Made by a program: the position numbers and the translations under genes. Below the pieces are notes generated by a model. It saw only the letters and a list, made by a program, of their open reading frames with translations. It was not told the DNA's origin and ran no database searches. Shown in pieces: positions 1 to 8,231 of a DNA stretch of 64,000 nucleotides (positions are counted from its first letter, which is position 1; each line of letters opens with the position of its first letter). This DNA is from Lederbergia citrisecunda (GTDB lineage Bacteria; Bacillota; Bacilli; Bacillales; Bacillaceae_C), in contig NZ_JAGYPJ010000001.1 of NCBI RefSeq assembly GCF_018343695.1, forward strand, positions 4,283,641 to 4,347,640, read 5' to 3'.

Positions 1-839
1 CCAACTATACACTTGACGACGTTAAACGGGTTCGTGACATCCATCCTAACAAATTAGAACAAGATGCCCGGGCGTCCATTGCTTTGGAAGTTGCAGCAAT
101 GCTTACATTTAAAAATCGCGGGGCTATTGTTTTTGATAATGGGAATAACATTAGGACCCAAGCATATGAATATGGAGTTAAAAATGCTTTTGAGATTGAT
201 ATTTTTACAGAAGCATATTTAAGACCACTTTTCAGCAGGGCAATTGGTCCATTTCGTTGGGTGGCATTAACTGGTGATGAAAATGATATTCATACGATTG
301 ATAAATACATAATAGATCATTTTAAAGATAATAAAATAGCTTCGAATTGGATTTCATTGGCGAATAAATATGTACCTTTTCAAGGGCTGCCTGCACGAAT
401 AGGCTGGTTTGGACATGGAGAGAGAACTCAACTTGCTTTAGCTGTAAATGAAATGGTGAGAAATGGCACTTTAAGTGGCCCAATTGCATTCTCTAGAGAT
501 CACTTAGATGCAGGGGCGATGACCCATCCAAACATTATGACTGAACGAATGAAGGACGGAAGTGATGCAATTTCTGATTGGCCACTTCTAAATGCGATGT
601 TAAGTTGTTCGTCCATGGCGGATTTAGCTACTATTCACTCTGGTGGTGGAGGGTATTCAGGGTATATGACAAGTGCCGGAATTACACTTGTGGCAGATGG
701 TACGGTTGAAGCTGATATTCGTTTGAAACATGCGTTAGATAACGATACGAGCCTAGGTGTCCTAAGATACGCAGATGCGGGATATGAAGAATCACTGGAT
801 GAAATTGAGAAAAAAGGAATTCGGCGAATTGAATTGTAA
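1..839 (+). CDS. Urocanase-family hydratase, C-terminal part; probable (S-methyl-)thiourocanate hydratase
   Basis: The reading frame is open from base 3, so the gene is cut by the left edge; 278 C-terminal residues are visible. The urocanase landmarks are present: an SRDHLDAGA segment, MKDGSDAISDWPLLNA, a glycine-rich GGGGYSGY stretch and the ending RYADAGYEE. Urocanases use NAD+ as an electrophile to add water to urocanate. In ordinary HutU the segment reads ARICWLG and carries the active-site cysteine; here it reads ARIGWFG, so that cysteine is glycine, and the usual HHGGG is HSGGG. This divergence and the neighbours (DUF917, betaine importer, hydantoinase, carbamoylase, MIO-less lyase) point to a sulfur-substituted urocanate as substrate. 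The family is certain; the substrate is inferred. Confidence 0.85.
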   Translation, partial: NYTLDDVKRVRDIHPNKLEQDARASIALEVAAMLTFKNRGAIVFDNGNNIRTQAYEYGVKNAFEIDIFTEAYLRPLFSRAIGPFRWVALTGDENDIHTIDKYIIDHFKDNKIASNWISLANKYVPFQGLPARIGWFGHGERTQLALAVNEMVRNGTLSGPIAFSRDHLDAGAMTHPNIMTERMKDGSDAISDWPLLNAMLSCSSMADLATIHSGGGGYSGYMTSAGITLVADGTVEADIRLKHALDNDTSLGVLRYADAGYEESLDEIEKKGIRRIEL

Positions 840-872
840 ATTTTGAATATGAAGAGAGAGAGGAGAAATTAT

Positions 873-1964
873 ATGCGTGTGCTTACGATGGATGATGTTA
901 AAGCTGCTGTTGCAGGAGGTTCAGTTTATGCATCTGGAGGCGGTGGATGGGTAGATCACGGATTGGAAATTGGTGGTGCTGCCGCTACGATTGGGCAACC
1001 AAAATTAGTTTCTGTCGATGAACTCCCCGATGATGCGATCATTATTACATGTACAGCCATTGGCGCCCCTGCCGGTAAGACAGACTGGCAAATGTTAGGT
1101 GTAGATTATATTAAAGCGGTTAAATTACTTATGGAGAATTACGAAGGAAAAGTCGTGGGGGTCATGACACCGCAAAACGGGATGTCTAGTTCCATCAATG
1201 GCTGGTTACCTGCTGCCATGCTCGACTTGGTCGTTGTCGATGCAACGGGTGATATTCGTGCTCACCCAACTGGGAAGATGGGGCAAATGGGAGTGGCTGC
1301 AGATCCAAAATTTGAAACAATCCAAGTGGTTGTAGGGGGAAAAAAGGAAACAGGATCATATATCGAACTTGTCGTAAAAGGAACGCCAGCCAAAACCTCC
1401 AATGTTTTGCGTACCGCGTCTGATATGTCAGGTGGGTTTATTGCCTCTGCAAGACTACCTCTACCGGCGAGCTATATTAAAAAGCATGCAGCTATTGGTG
1501 GTATATCCATCGCCATTGATCTTGGAAAAGCCATAATCGAAGCTGAGCCAAAAGGAGCGGAAGCGGTAATTCAAACCATATGTGAACATACAAAAGGTGA
1601 GATTTTGGGGAGAGGGAAAGTAATATCAACTAGTGTTGAATACTCCGGGGCCTTTGATATTGGGCAAGTGGTTGTCGACGTGGAAGACAAATCTTTAACT
1701 ATGCATGTGATGAATGAATTTATGGCAGTGGATGACTCATTAGGTAATCGTCTGACAACGTATCCAGATGTCATTACAGCAATTTCAACCGAAACAGGTA
1801 AACCGTTGAGTGCCGGGGCTCTAGAGCCTGGTATGGAAATTGCAGTATTCCGTATTCATAAAAACTATATTCCACTAAGCTCTAGTGTTAAGGATGCATC
1901 AGTATATCCTGAGGTTGAAGCTGCTTTAGGTATTCAAATAGCAGACTACGCATTAAGTGAGTAA
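873..1964 (+). CDS. DUF917 family protein, probable thiohydantoin desulfurase
   Basis: This 363-residue protein has the full-length DUF917 pattern: an N-terminal MDDVKAAVAGGSVYASGGGG, a central DATGDIRAHPTGKMGQMG, and a C-terminal beta-rich half. The family contains enzymes that remove sulfur from (S-methyl-)thiohydantoins and often sits beside hydantoinase genes. The ATG at 873 is preferred over upstream in-frame starts because AGAGAGGAGA lies 6-7 bases before it. It starts 33 bases after the hydratase stop and was probably cotranscribed with it. In this pathway it would convert (S-methyl-)thiohydantoin-propionate to hydantoin-5-propionate. The family call is strong; the reaction is inferred from family and context. 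Confidence 0.8.
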   Translation: MRVLTMDDVKAAVAGGSVYASGGGGWVDHGLEIGGAAATIGQPKLVSVDELPDDAIIITCTAIGAPAGKTDWQMLGVDYIKAVKLLMENYEGKVVGVMTPQNGMSSSINGWLPAAMLDLVVVDATGDIRAHPTGKMGQMGVAADPKFETIQVVVGGKKETGSYIELVVKGTPAKTSNVLRTASDMSGGFIASARLPLPASYIKKHAAIGGISIAIDLGKAIIEAEPKGAEAVIQTICEHTKGEILGRGKVISTSVEYSGAFDIGQVVVDVEDKSLTMHVMNEFMAVDDSLGNRLTTYPDVITAISTETGKPLSAGALEPGMEIAVFRIHKNYIPLSSSVKDASVYPEVEAALGIQIADYALSE

Positions 1965-1992
1965 GTCTATCAAGCTAGTAAAAAAGTTATGT

Positions 1993-2128
1993 GTTGATTG
2001 AAGCGGAAGGCACGAGACTCCTGCGGGAAAAACAGTAAACGTGAGACACCGTAGCTAGACAACAAGTTAAGCGCCGAGGAGGCTCACGAACTGCCCTCAG
2101 ATAGCGAGTGTTCGGAGCGCAAATCAAC
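1993..2128. repeat. Bacillaceae palindromic intergenic repeat, copy 1
   Basis: A 136-bp element has inverted ends (GTTGATTGAAGCGG at the left; GCGCAAATCAAC at the right). The core contains GACTCCTGCGGG and GCCGAGGAGGCTC, so the RNA could fold into a long hairpin. A better-preserved copy lies at 59396-59523. It separates the DUF917 gene from the permease gene and contains no gene. This copy is degraded relative to the other. Confidence 0.75.
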
Positions 2129-2169
2129 ATTCAAATTTAGTAAAGCCAAAATAAGGAAGGAGGAATCGG

Positions 2170-2817
2170 ATGGAGTTATTAATGAAAGCATATGATTATT
2201 TAATCGAAAACCATGTGCGATTTTTAGAGGAGCTTCAAGTTCATATTTTATTAAGTTTGTCTGCTCTATGCCTTGGTTTAGTCATATGTGTTCCATTAGG
2301 TATATGGTGTGCAAAAAATCCAAAAGTTGCAGCACCCATCATGAATACGATCAATTCGATTCGAGTCATTCCGAGTTTAGCAATTCTTGTTATTATGCTT
2401 CCCATAATTGGAACCGGTTTTTGGCCAGCATTAGTAGCATTGACTGTACTCGCATGCCCTCCGATTCTCATTAATACTTTTCTAGGGTTTCGAGGAATTG
2501 ATCCTGCCATACTTGAATCGGCCCATGGGATGGGAATGGGTCCGAAAGCAGTTCTTAGAAAAATTGAATTTCCACTTGCGATGCCACTAATGATTGCAGG
2601 TGCTAAAACAGCCAGTGTCGAAGTTCTCGCCAGTGCTTCACTTGCAGCTTTTATTGGGGGAGGAGGACTTGGAACCTTTATCATAAACGGTTTGAGCATG
2701 TATAAGTTTCAAGTTTTACTCGTTGGAGCTATACCAATCGCACTCTTAACCATTTTTTCTGAAGTGATATTTTCATTTATTGAAAGAATGACAACAAGGT
2801 ATCAAAGAGATTTATAG
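2170..2817 (+). CDS. Betaine-type ABC transporter permease (OpuCB/EgtU permease-like)
   Basis: A 215-residue inner-membrane permease of the osmoprotectant (OpuC) class with about five hydrophobic segments. The EAA-type ATPase-docking loop is clear (ESAHGMGMGPKAVLRKIEFP). The ATG follows AAGGAAGGAGGAATC with good spacing. The stop is 31 bases from the start of the lipoprotein gene. This transporter class imports quaternary amines such as choline, carnitine, glycine betaine and, in EgtU-type systems, ergothioneine. Ergothioneine is a trimethylammonium betaine, and the surrounding catabolic genes favour that ligand over an osmoprotectant. Confidence 0.88.
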   Translation: MELLMKAYDYLIENHVRFLEELQVHILLSLSALCLGLVICVPLGIWCAKNPKVAAPIMNTINSIRVIPSLAILVIMLPIIGTGFWPALVALTVLACPPILINTFLGFRGIDPAILESAHGMGMGPKAVLRKIEFPLAMPLMIAGAKTASVEVLASASLAAFIGGGGLGTFIINGLSMYKFQVLLVGAIPIALLTIFSEVIFSFIERMTTRYQRDL

Positions 2818-2848
2818 ATTGATTTATTTAAATTTAGGGGGAATTAAA

Positions 2849-3736
2849 TTGAAAAGAAAATCATTTCTTATTTTGTCGATTGTGCTTGTTTTATCCTTGC
2901 TTCTAAGTGCATGTAGTGGTTCTTCAAAAATTAAGGTAGGGTCCAAGAACTTTACTGAGTCATTAATTTTAGGAGAAATGTATTCATTGGCTTTGGAGGA
3001 TGCTGGTTTTAAAGTAGAACGAAAACTAAATCTAAATGGTACCCTTGTGGCACATGAAGCCCTTAAAAGTGGAGATATTGATGTGTACCCTGAGTATACG
3101 GGCACTGGGCTTTTAAACATTATGGAAGAAGAGCCAATCTCTGATCCACAGCAAGTATATGATATGGTCTCAGATTTTTATAAAGAGAAATTTAATCTTG
3201 TATGGTTGACACCATCGAATGCTAACAATACCCAAGCGATCGCTGTTTCTAAAAAAGCTTCTGATGAATATGGAATCAAAACACTTTCAGACCTTCAAAA
3301 ACATGCAGGAAACATTGATTTTGCAGCTGTCCCAGAATTTGAGGAACGTGAAGACGGGTTACTCGGAATGAATAGAGTGTATGGTGATTTTAAGTTTAAA
3401 AGCATAAAGCTTTATGACTATGGTGTAAAATACCGCGCCGTATTAAACGATGAAGTGCAAGGTACAGTGGCTTTTGGAACTGATGGTGATTTAACGAACC
3501 CTGATCTTGTTCTTTTGGAAGATGATAAGCACTTGTGGCCGCCTTATTTCGTTGCTCCTGTTATCCGTCAAGAAACATTAGATAAGGATGAGAAGATCAG
3601 ACAGAAGTTAGATGAAATATCTGCAAAGCTAGATAATGAAACGATGCAGAAACTAAATGCCGAGGTGGATTTAAATCAGCGTGAATATGCCGATGTAGCA
3701 AAAGAATTTTTGAAAAATGAAGGAATTATTAAGTAA
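2849..3736 (+). CDS. Betaine-binding lipoprotein of OpuCC/EgtU type
   Basis: The TTG at 2849 is chosen because TAGGGGG lies 7-8 bases upstream and it gives a normal lipoprotein signal (MKRKSFLIL..., lipobox LSAC with Cys about residue 22). The mature part starts KIKVGSKNFTES and continues with GDIDVYPEYTGTG, both standard for the ProX/OpuCC solute-binding family. It would capture the substrate outside the membrane for the adjacent permeases. Unlike typical EgtU proteins it is not fused to a permease. Ligand identity (ergothioneine, S-methyl-ergothioneine or another betaine) rests on the operon context. Confidence 0.86.
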   Translation: MKRKSFLILSIVLVLSLLLSACSGSSKIKVGSKNFTESLILGEMYSLALEDAGFKVERKLNLNGTLVAHEALKSGDIDVYPEYTGTGLLNIMEEEPISDPQQVYDMVSDFYKEKFNLVWLTPSNANNTQAIAVSKKASDEYGIKTLSDLQKHAGNIDFAAVPEFEEREDGLLGMNRVYGDFKFKSIKLYDYGVKYRAVLNDEVQGTVAFGTDGDLTNPDLVLLEDDKHLWPPYFVAPVIRQETLDKDEKIRQKLDEISAKLDNETMQKLNAEVDLNQREYADVAKEFLKNEGIIK

Positions 3737-3763
3737 GATAGGAAAATGAATAATGACATAATT

Positions 3764-3792
3764 ACTTTTCCCGATATAATGTCGGGAAAAGT
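3764..3792 (+). terminator. Stem-loop between binding-protein and ATPase genes
   Basis: ACTTTTCCCGA (3764-3774) pairs perfectly with TCGGGAAAAGT (3782-3792) around a 7-base loop. No long U run follows, so it is more likely a partial terminator or an mRNA-stabilising hairpin that raises the binding protein relative to the ATPase. Confidence 0.45.
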
Positions 3793-3824
3793 CTATTTAT
3801 TCGACAGAATTGAAGGTGAATGGT

Positions 3825-4790
3825 TTGACGAAGAACGCCATTGTTTTCGAAGATGTAACTAAACAGTTTCCAAATGCGCCAAAACCTTCGGTGAATTCTA
3901 CGAATCTCACAATAGAGGAAGGTAGCTTTGTCACCATTCTTGGTGCATCTGGTTGTGGAAAAACAACATTGCTGAAGATGGTTAACCGTATTTATGATAT
4001 GACTTCCGGTAGGATATTGGTTCATGGGCAGGATATTACAAAGATGCCTGTAACGGAACTTAGACGGAATATAGGCTACGTCATACAGCAAATTGGTTTA
4101 TTTCCTCATATGACGATAGCTGAAAATATTGCAACTGTACCGAAAGAGTTAGGATGGGAATCGAAGAAGATTGAAGAGAGAATTGATTTTTTACTTGAAT
4201 TGGTTCAGTTGCCTCCTAAAGACTATCGAAACCGTTACCCAAGGCAGCTATCTGGTGGTCAGCAGCAGAGGATTGGGTTGGCGCGTGCATTAGCTGGTAA
4301 TCCGTCTATCATGTTAATGGACGAACCATTTGGAGCCATTGATGCTATTACTAGAAGTACTTTGCAGGATGAAATGATACGAATTCAACGGAAACTCAAT
4401 AAAACGATTTTGTTTGTTACTCATGATATTGATGAAGCACTGAAATTAGGCGATAAAATTGTGATTATGAATGAAGGTGTCATTCAACAATTCGACACTC
4501 CTTTAAATATAATTACGAATCCGGCCAATTCATTTGTTAGTCAACTTGTACACTCAGATGATATTGTGCAGCATCTTAGTCTGTTAAGAGCAGACCATGT
4601 AATGGCACCTCTTATAGATGAACCAGAATTTGACGAGATAAAGGTGAAGCGTGCCGAGAATTTAAAAAATGTGTTAACACATATCTTACAAGGACATGGC
4701 GATTCTGTCGTTGTAACAGATGATGAAGAAACCCCAATAGGAAGAATTACATTGACCGGTTTAAAAAGCTATATTGCAGGGATTGGTTGA
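3825..4790 (+). CDS. Betaine ABC transporter ATP-binding protein (OpuCA-like)
   Basis: The 321-residue ATPase contains Walker A (GASGCGKTT), the Q-loop region, the signature LSGGQQQR and Walker B (IMLMDEPFGAID) followed by the His switch in FVTHDIDEA. After the ATPase core there is an extension ending in a CBS-like stretch (about residues 265-320, SVVVTDDEETPIGRITL). OpuCA proteins usually carry two CBS repeats, so this one is shorter. The TTG at 3825 is preferred because AAGGTGA lies just upstream; an in-frame TTG at 3810 is possible. It powers the importer formed with the permeases on either side. Confidence 0.88.
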   Translation: MTKNAIVFEDVTKQFPNAPKPSVNSTNLTIEEGSFVTILGASGCGKTTLLKMVNRIYDMTSGRILVHGQDITKMPVTELRRNIGYVIQQIGLFPHMTIAENIATVPKELGWESKKIEERIDFLLELVQLPPKDYRNRYPRQLSGGQQQRIGLARALAGNPSIMLMDEPFGAIDAITRSTLQDEMIRIQRKLNKTILFVTHDIDEALKLGDKIVIMNEGVIQQFDTPLNIITNPANSFVSQLVHSDDIVQHLSLLRADHVMAPLIDEPEFDEIKVKRAENLKNVLTHILQGHGDSVVVTDDEETPIGRITLTGLKSYIAGIG

Positions 4791-4816
4791 TGATCGATTC
4801 TGCTTCTTAAAGAGGA

Positions 4817-5052
4817 TGTTAAAAAAATCCGGTAAAAATGACACTATCAAATTCTTCGTAGGCTTGTTTCTCCGCTCCTTGAAACTGCGCCACCTAGTAA
4901 TTCCGACGTACAGGATGTACTAGTGCGGGCGGTGCGACAGGACGTAGCAGCTTGAGCCCGCCGACGCACAGGACGCGTACTAGTGTCGGTGTTGCTGACA
5001 GGACGTCAGCGTTTTTAGCCGACTTGGTCATTTTTATCCTACTTTTTGAACA
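4817..5052. repeat. MITE-like palindromic repeat, copy A
   Basis: A 236-bp element is bounded by imperfect 26-bp inverted ends: the left begins TGTTAAAAAAATCCGG (4817-4842) and the right is 5027-5052, ending CTTTTTGAACA. The inside is more GC-rich, with repeated ACAGGA and ACTAGTG blocks and CGACGTACAGGATG/CGACGCACAGGACG motifs. A related copy is at 6512-6824. It fills the gap between the ATPase and second permease genes and has no credible coding content. Confidence 0.75.
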
Positions 5053-5075
5053 CGCACTTAAAGCGGAGGTGAGGC

Positions 5076-5723
5076 TTGAACATGTTTTCATTTTTAATTA
5101 ACTATTACGATCGTATATTAATCTTATTTTTTCAACATCTTATGCTTACGGTTGTCTCTTTAAGCTTAGCGTTGTTGATCGCATTACCAATTGGAGTATT
5201 CTTATCAAGATATAAAAGAATTTCCGTTCCGGTGTTATCGATTCTTGGAATTATTTATTCCATCCCAAGCTTAGCGATGTTTGCGTTCCTTATACCATTT
5301 GTGGGATTAGGGTTAAAACCTGCGATTATCGCCTTAATTGCCTATAGCCAACTAATCCTCGTTCGTAATGTGATGGTAGGTTTTCAATCCATTGATCCTT
5401 CTATTATTGAGGCCGGAAAAGGGATGGGATTAGGGCCATTTCGATTATTTTGGAAAATTGAACTTCCACTTGCTTTACCTGTCATTTTAGGTGGTGTCCG
5501 GATTGCTACCATTTCTATTATAGGTATTGCAACGATTGCAGCATGGATTAATGCTGGTGGACTGGGAGTCATTTTATTCGAAGGACTGTACCAAAATCAT
5601 ACTCCTAAAATGATTTGGGGCACTATTTTTGTATCCTTGCTTGCCATTATTTCCAATCAGTTATTATTACGTTTAGAGAAGAGATCAGCGTTGAAAGTAA
5701 GAGGTGAACTCGCAGCTAAATAA
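5076..5723 (+). CDS. Betaine-type ABC transporter permease (OpuCD-like)
   Basis: A 215-residue membrane protein, paralogous to the permease at 2170, with about five hydrophobic segments and the docking loop EAGKGMGLGPFRLFWKIELP. TTG at 5076 is used because GCGGAGGTGA lies 6 bases before it; an in-frame ATG at 5082 has poorer spacing. It completes a heterodimeric permease pair, the usual layout of OpuC systems. A MITE-like element separates it from the ATPase gene, but gene order (B, binding protein, A, D) and direction are consistent with one transporter. Confidence 0.87.
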   Translation: MNMFSFLINYYDRILILFFQHLMLTVVSLSLALLIALPIGVFLSRYKRISVPVLSILGIIYSIPSLAMFAFLIPFVGLGLKPAIIALIAYSQLILVRNVMVGFQSIDPSIIEAGKGMGLGPFRLFWKIELPLALPVILGGVRIATISIIGIATIAAWINAGGLGVILFEGLYQNHTPKMIWGTIFVSLLAIISNQLLLRLEKRSALKVRGELAAK

Positions 5724-5757
5724 ACTGATCATTTTACATCAAGTGAGGGAGATAGAA

Positions 5758-6504
5758 GTGACCGTTAACAAAAATCAGACTATCGAGAGAGCATTAGACA
5801 TTATTTTTTCACTATCTGATGCAGAGAAGAATTTGACAGTAGGAGAAATTGCAGCGAAAGTCGCGATTCCGGAAAGTACTGCATATCGACTCATTCAAAC
5901 ATTAGAACAATATGGGATGGTCGAAAGGCAATCAGTAGGACAAATTAGATTAGGTGTCCGTGTTTTAGAGTTGGCCAGAAGCTTACAGCAGCAAATGGAT
6001 CGTGAATTAATCAGCATCTCTCGACCGATTATGGAACAATTAACTGAAAAGGTTAATGAGACTTCGATTCTTTGTGTGAGATCAGCATCACAAGTAATAT
6101 GTGTGCAAAGTGTTGAAACACATAGGATGCTGCGCTTATCAGTGGAAATTGGAAAAATAATGCCGCTCGATCGTGGAGCTTCCGGGAAAGCCATTTTAGC
6201 TTTTGAACAAAAGCAAACAATGGATCAGCTAATCAAAACAATACCAGATGATAAGGTAAGAAAAAGCATAGATAAAGAAATTGAAATAATAAGAGAGCAA
6301 GGCTATTGTTTAACTTTTGGCGAAGTAGATACAAATATTTTTGGATTGGCTGTTCCGATTTGTGATATCAACAAGCGTGTAATGGCTTCTTTGACAGTAG
6401 CTGGACCGACTGAGCGTTGGGATCAGGAAAACGGTGAGGAATTTATCAAAACAGTCGTTTCTTCAGCGAATGAGATTACGAAGAAACTAGGCTCTATTTC
6501 CTAG
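5758..6504 (+). CDS. IclR-family transcriptional regulator
   Basis: A 248-residue regulator has an N-terminal winged helix-turn-helix (about residues 8-70; LTVGEIAAKVAIPESTAYRLIQTLE) and a C-terminal IclR effector domain (AVPICDINKRVMASLTVAGP). The GTG at 5758 with GAGGGAGA upstream gives the usual IclR N-terminus; the open frame upstream overlaps the permease gene. IclR proteins often control catabolic operons in response to a pathway intermediate, so this is the likely local regulator of the betaine/ergothioneine genes. The effector and operator are unknown. Confidence 0.87.
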   Translation: MTVNKNQTIERALDIIFSLSDAEKNLTVGEIAAKVAIPESTAYRLIQTLEQYGMVERQSVGQIRLGVRVLELARSLQQQMDRELISISRPIMEQLTEKVNETSILCVRSASQVICVQSVETHRMLRLSVEIGKIMPLDRGASGKAILAFEQKQTMDQLIKTIPDDKVRKSIDKEIEIIREQGYCLTFGEVDTNIFGLAVPICDINKRVMASLTVAGPTERWDQENGEEFIKTVVSSANEITKKLGSIS

Positions 6505-6511
6505 ATGAGGA

Positions 6512-6824
6512 TGTTCAAAAAGTCCGGTAAAAATGACACATCTATCTGTGTTTCTAGTTGGCTTGTTCTCCGCTGCTTGGAAAAGAGAATCTTCTACGTC
6601 GCCCACATTTTGTGGGCAACGCAGAAGTCAGCACACACGAGCAAGTCCGCTGCTCAAAACTGCGCCGCCCCGAACTTCCGACGTACAGTGCGTACTAGTG
6701 CGGGCGATGCGACAGGACGTCGCTGCTCGAGCCCGCCGACGCACAGGATTGCTAGTGTCGGCATTGCTGACAGGATGTTAGCGAAATTAGCCGACTTGGT
6801 CCTTTTTATCTGCCTTTTTGAACA
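6512..6824. repeat. MITE-like palindromic repeat, copy B
   Basis: A 313-bp relative of the element at 4817-5052 with the same outer inverted ends (TGTTCAAAAAG at 6512; CTTTTTGAACA ending at 6824). It has roughly 77 bp of extra internal sequence. The stretch between the IclR stop and the amidase start is almost entirely this element. Short open frames inside it (for example 6505-6846) track the repeat and are not considered genes. Confidence 0.75.
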
Positions 6825-6846
6825 CGCAATAGATGGAGGAGAATGA

Positions 6847-8226
6847 ATGGAAACACTTCATAATGATTTGCTTGTGAAAGGTAATGTAGTTTTGCCTGAT
6901 CGCATTGTTTATGATGCAACAATAGCTATATCAAATGGAAAAATAAGCGCCATTTATGAAAAGAACAGTGAGTTGCCTGAAAAAGAAATAGTAGATGCTA
7001 CTGGGTCTTATATCCTTCCCGGTGCAATTGATGCGCATGTTCATTGTTTTAGTTCTCTTGAAGAAGGCTTTACAAATGCTGGGTTATCCGCTGCAGCGGG
7101 GGGAGTTACGACAATAATTGAAATGCCTTATGATGCGACAGGCATGGTTTGCAATGAAAAAATGTTTCTAGAAAAAGTAGAGCGTTTGGAAAAGGAGTCC
7201 ATTGTCGATACAGCTCTTTTAGCAACCATTCAAAAAGAAAATGGATTAGATGAAATCACAAAACTCGCTGAAGCTGGTGCATGTGGATTTAAAGTATCGA
7301 TGTTTAATACAGACTCGTTCCGCTTTCCAAGAATTGATGAAGGTCAATTGCTTGATGCCTTTTCAGTCATTGCGCAAACGGGTTGTCCCGTTGGTGTTCA
7401 TGCTGAAAATGATGATATTGTTAGACGTTATATTCATAAATATGAACATCAAGGCAAAGAGGATCCACGTACACATGCATATAGTCGTCCGAAGGTGGCG
7501 GAATCTGTTGCAGCTTTAACGGCGATGGAGTTGGCTTTTTATACAGGAGTAAAATTGCATTTATATCATAGTACTTTTCAACGTGTATTCGATTTGGTCG
7601 ACTTTTATCGTTCTCAAGGTGTTCAAGTGACGGCAGAAACATGTACACACTATTTAACGTTAAGTGAAGACGATATGTTAGAGCTTGGTGCTAGAGGAAA
7701 AATAAACCCACCGCTCCGTAGTAAAGATGACATAGAAGATCTATGGAATCTACTTGCCCAAGGAAGAATTGATATGGTGACTTCGGACCATGCGCCTTGG
7801 ACACTCGATCGAAAAGCAAATGAAGATATTTTTAAAAATGCTTCAGGAGCACCTGGGGTTGAAACCTTATTGCCCATCATGTATAGCGAAGGTGTCGCTA
7901 CAGGCAAAATTACGATTTTCGATCTAGTCAGAATCCTTTCCGAAAATCCAGCCTATACATTTGGTTTGGATCATTGCAAAGGTCGTATAGAAGTTGGAAT
8001 GGATGCAGATTTTGTGATACTAGATCCGAACAGGTCATATACGCTTGATGAAACTACTTTGCATTCTACTGCGCAATGGAGTCCATATCATAATCGTAAA
8101 ATGGAAGGGAAAATCACTCATACTTATGTTCGTGGACAACAAGTTTATAGAGAAGAAGGACAGCTGTTAGGTACACCTGGTACGGGGCGATTCGTAAAAT
8201 CTATGCATAAAGTAACTAAGGGGTGA
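6847..8226 (+). CDS. Cyclic amidase (hydantoinase/allantoinase family)
   Basis: A 459-residue amidohydrolase with the complete binuclear metal site: DAHVH (His64, His66), the carboxylatable lysine in GFKVS (Lys149), His185 in GVHAEN, His241 in LYHST and Asp314 in SDHAPW. The family opens cyclic ureides such as hydantoins, dihydropyrimidines and allantoin. Sequence alone resembles allantoinase, but the operon contains no other purine genes. Next to a carbamoylase and a urocanase-type hydratase, hydantoin-5-propionate opening to N-carbamoyl-glutamate is the best-supported role. The ATG follows ATGGAGGAG. Its stop lies 5 bases before the chosen start of the next gene. Confidence 0.85.
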   Translation: METLHNDLLVKGNVVLPDRIVYDATIAISNGKISAIYEKNSELPEKEIVDATGSYILPGAIDAHVHCFSSLEEGFTNAGLSAAAGGVTTIIEMPYDATGMVCNEKMFLEKVERLEKESIVDTALLATIQKENGLDEITKLAEAGACGFKVSMFNTDSFRFPRIDEGQLLDAFSVIAQTGCPVGVHAENDDIVRRYIHKYEHQGKEDPRTHAYSRPKVAESVAALTAMELAFYTGVKLHLYHSTFQRVFDLVDFYRSQGVQVTAETCTHYLTLSEDDMLELGARGKINPPLRSKDDIEDLWNLLAQGRIDMVTSDHAPWTLDRKANEDIFKNASGAPGVETLLPIMYSEGVATGKITIFDLVRILSENPAYTFGLDHCKGRIEVGMDADFVILDPNRSYTLDETTLHSTAQWSPYHNRKMEGKITHTYVRGQQVYREEGQLLGTPGTGRFVKSMHKVTKG

Positions 8227-8231
8227 ATGGT

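Noticed and set aside
2241-2699. Leftward open frame opposite the permease gene
   Set aside because: Mirror of the conserved OpuCB-like permease; no start signal or recognisable protein.
6505-6846. Open frames of 82 and 113 codons
   Set aside because: They lie inside the MITE-like repeat copy B, have repeat-driven composition and no ribosome site.
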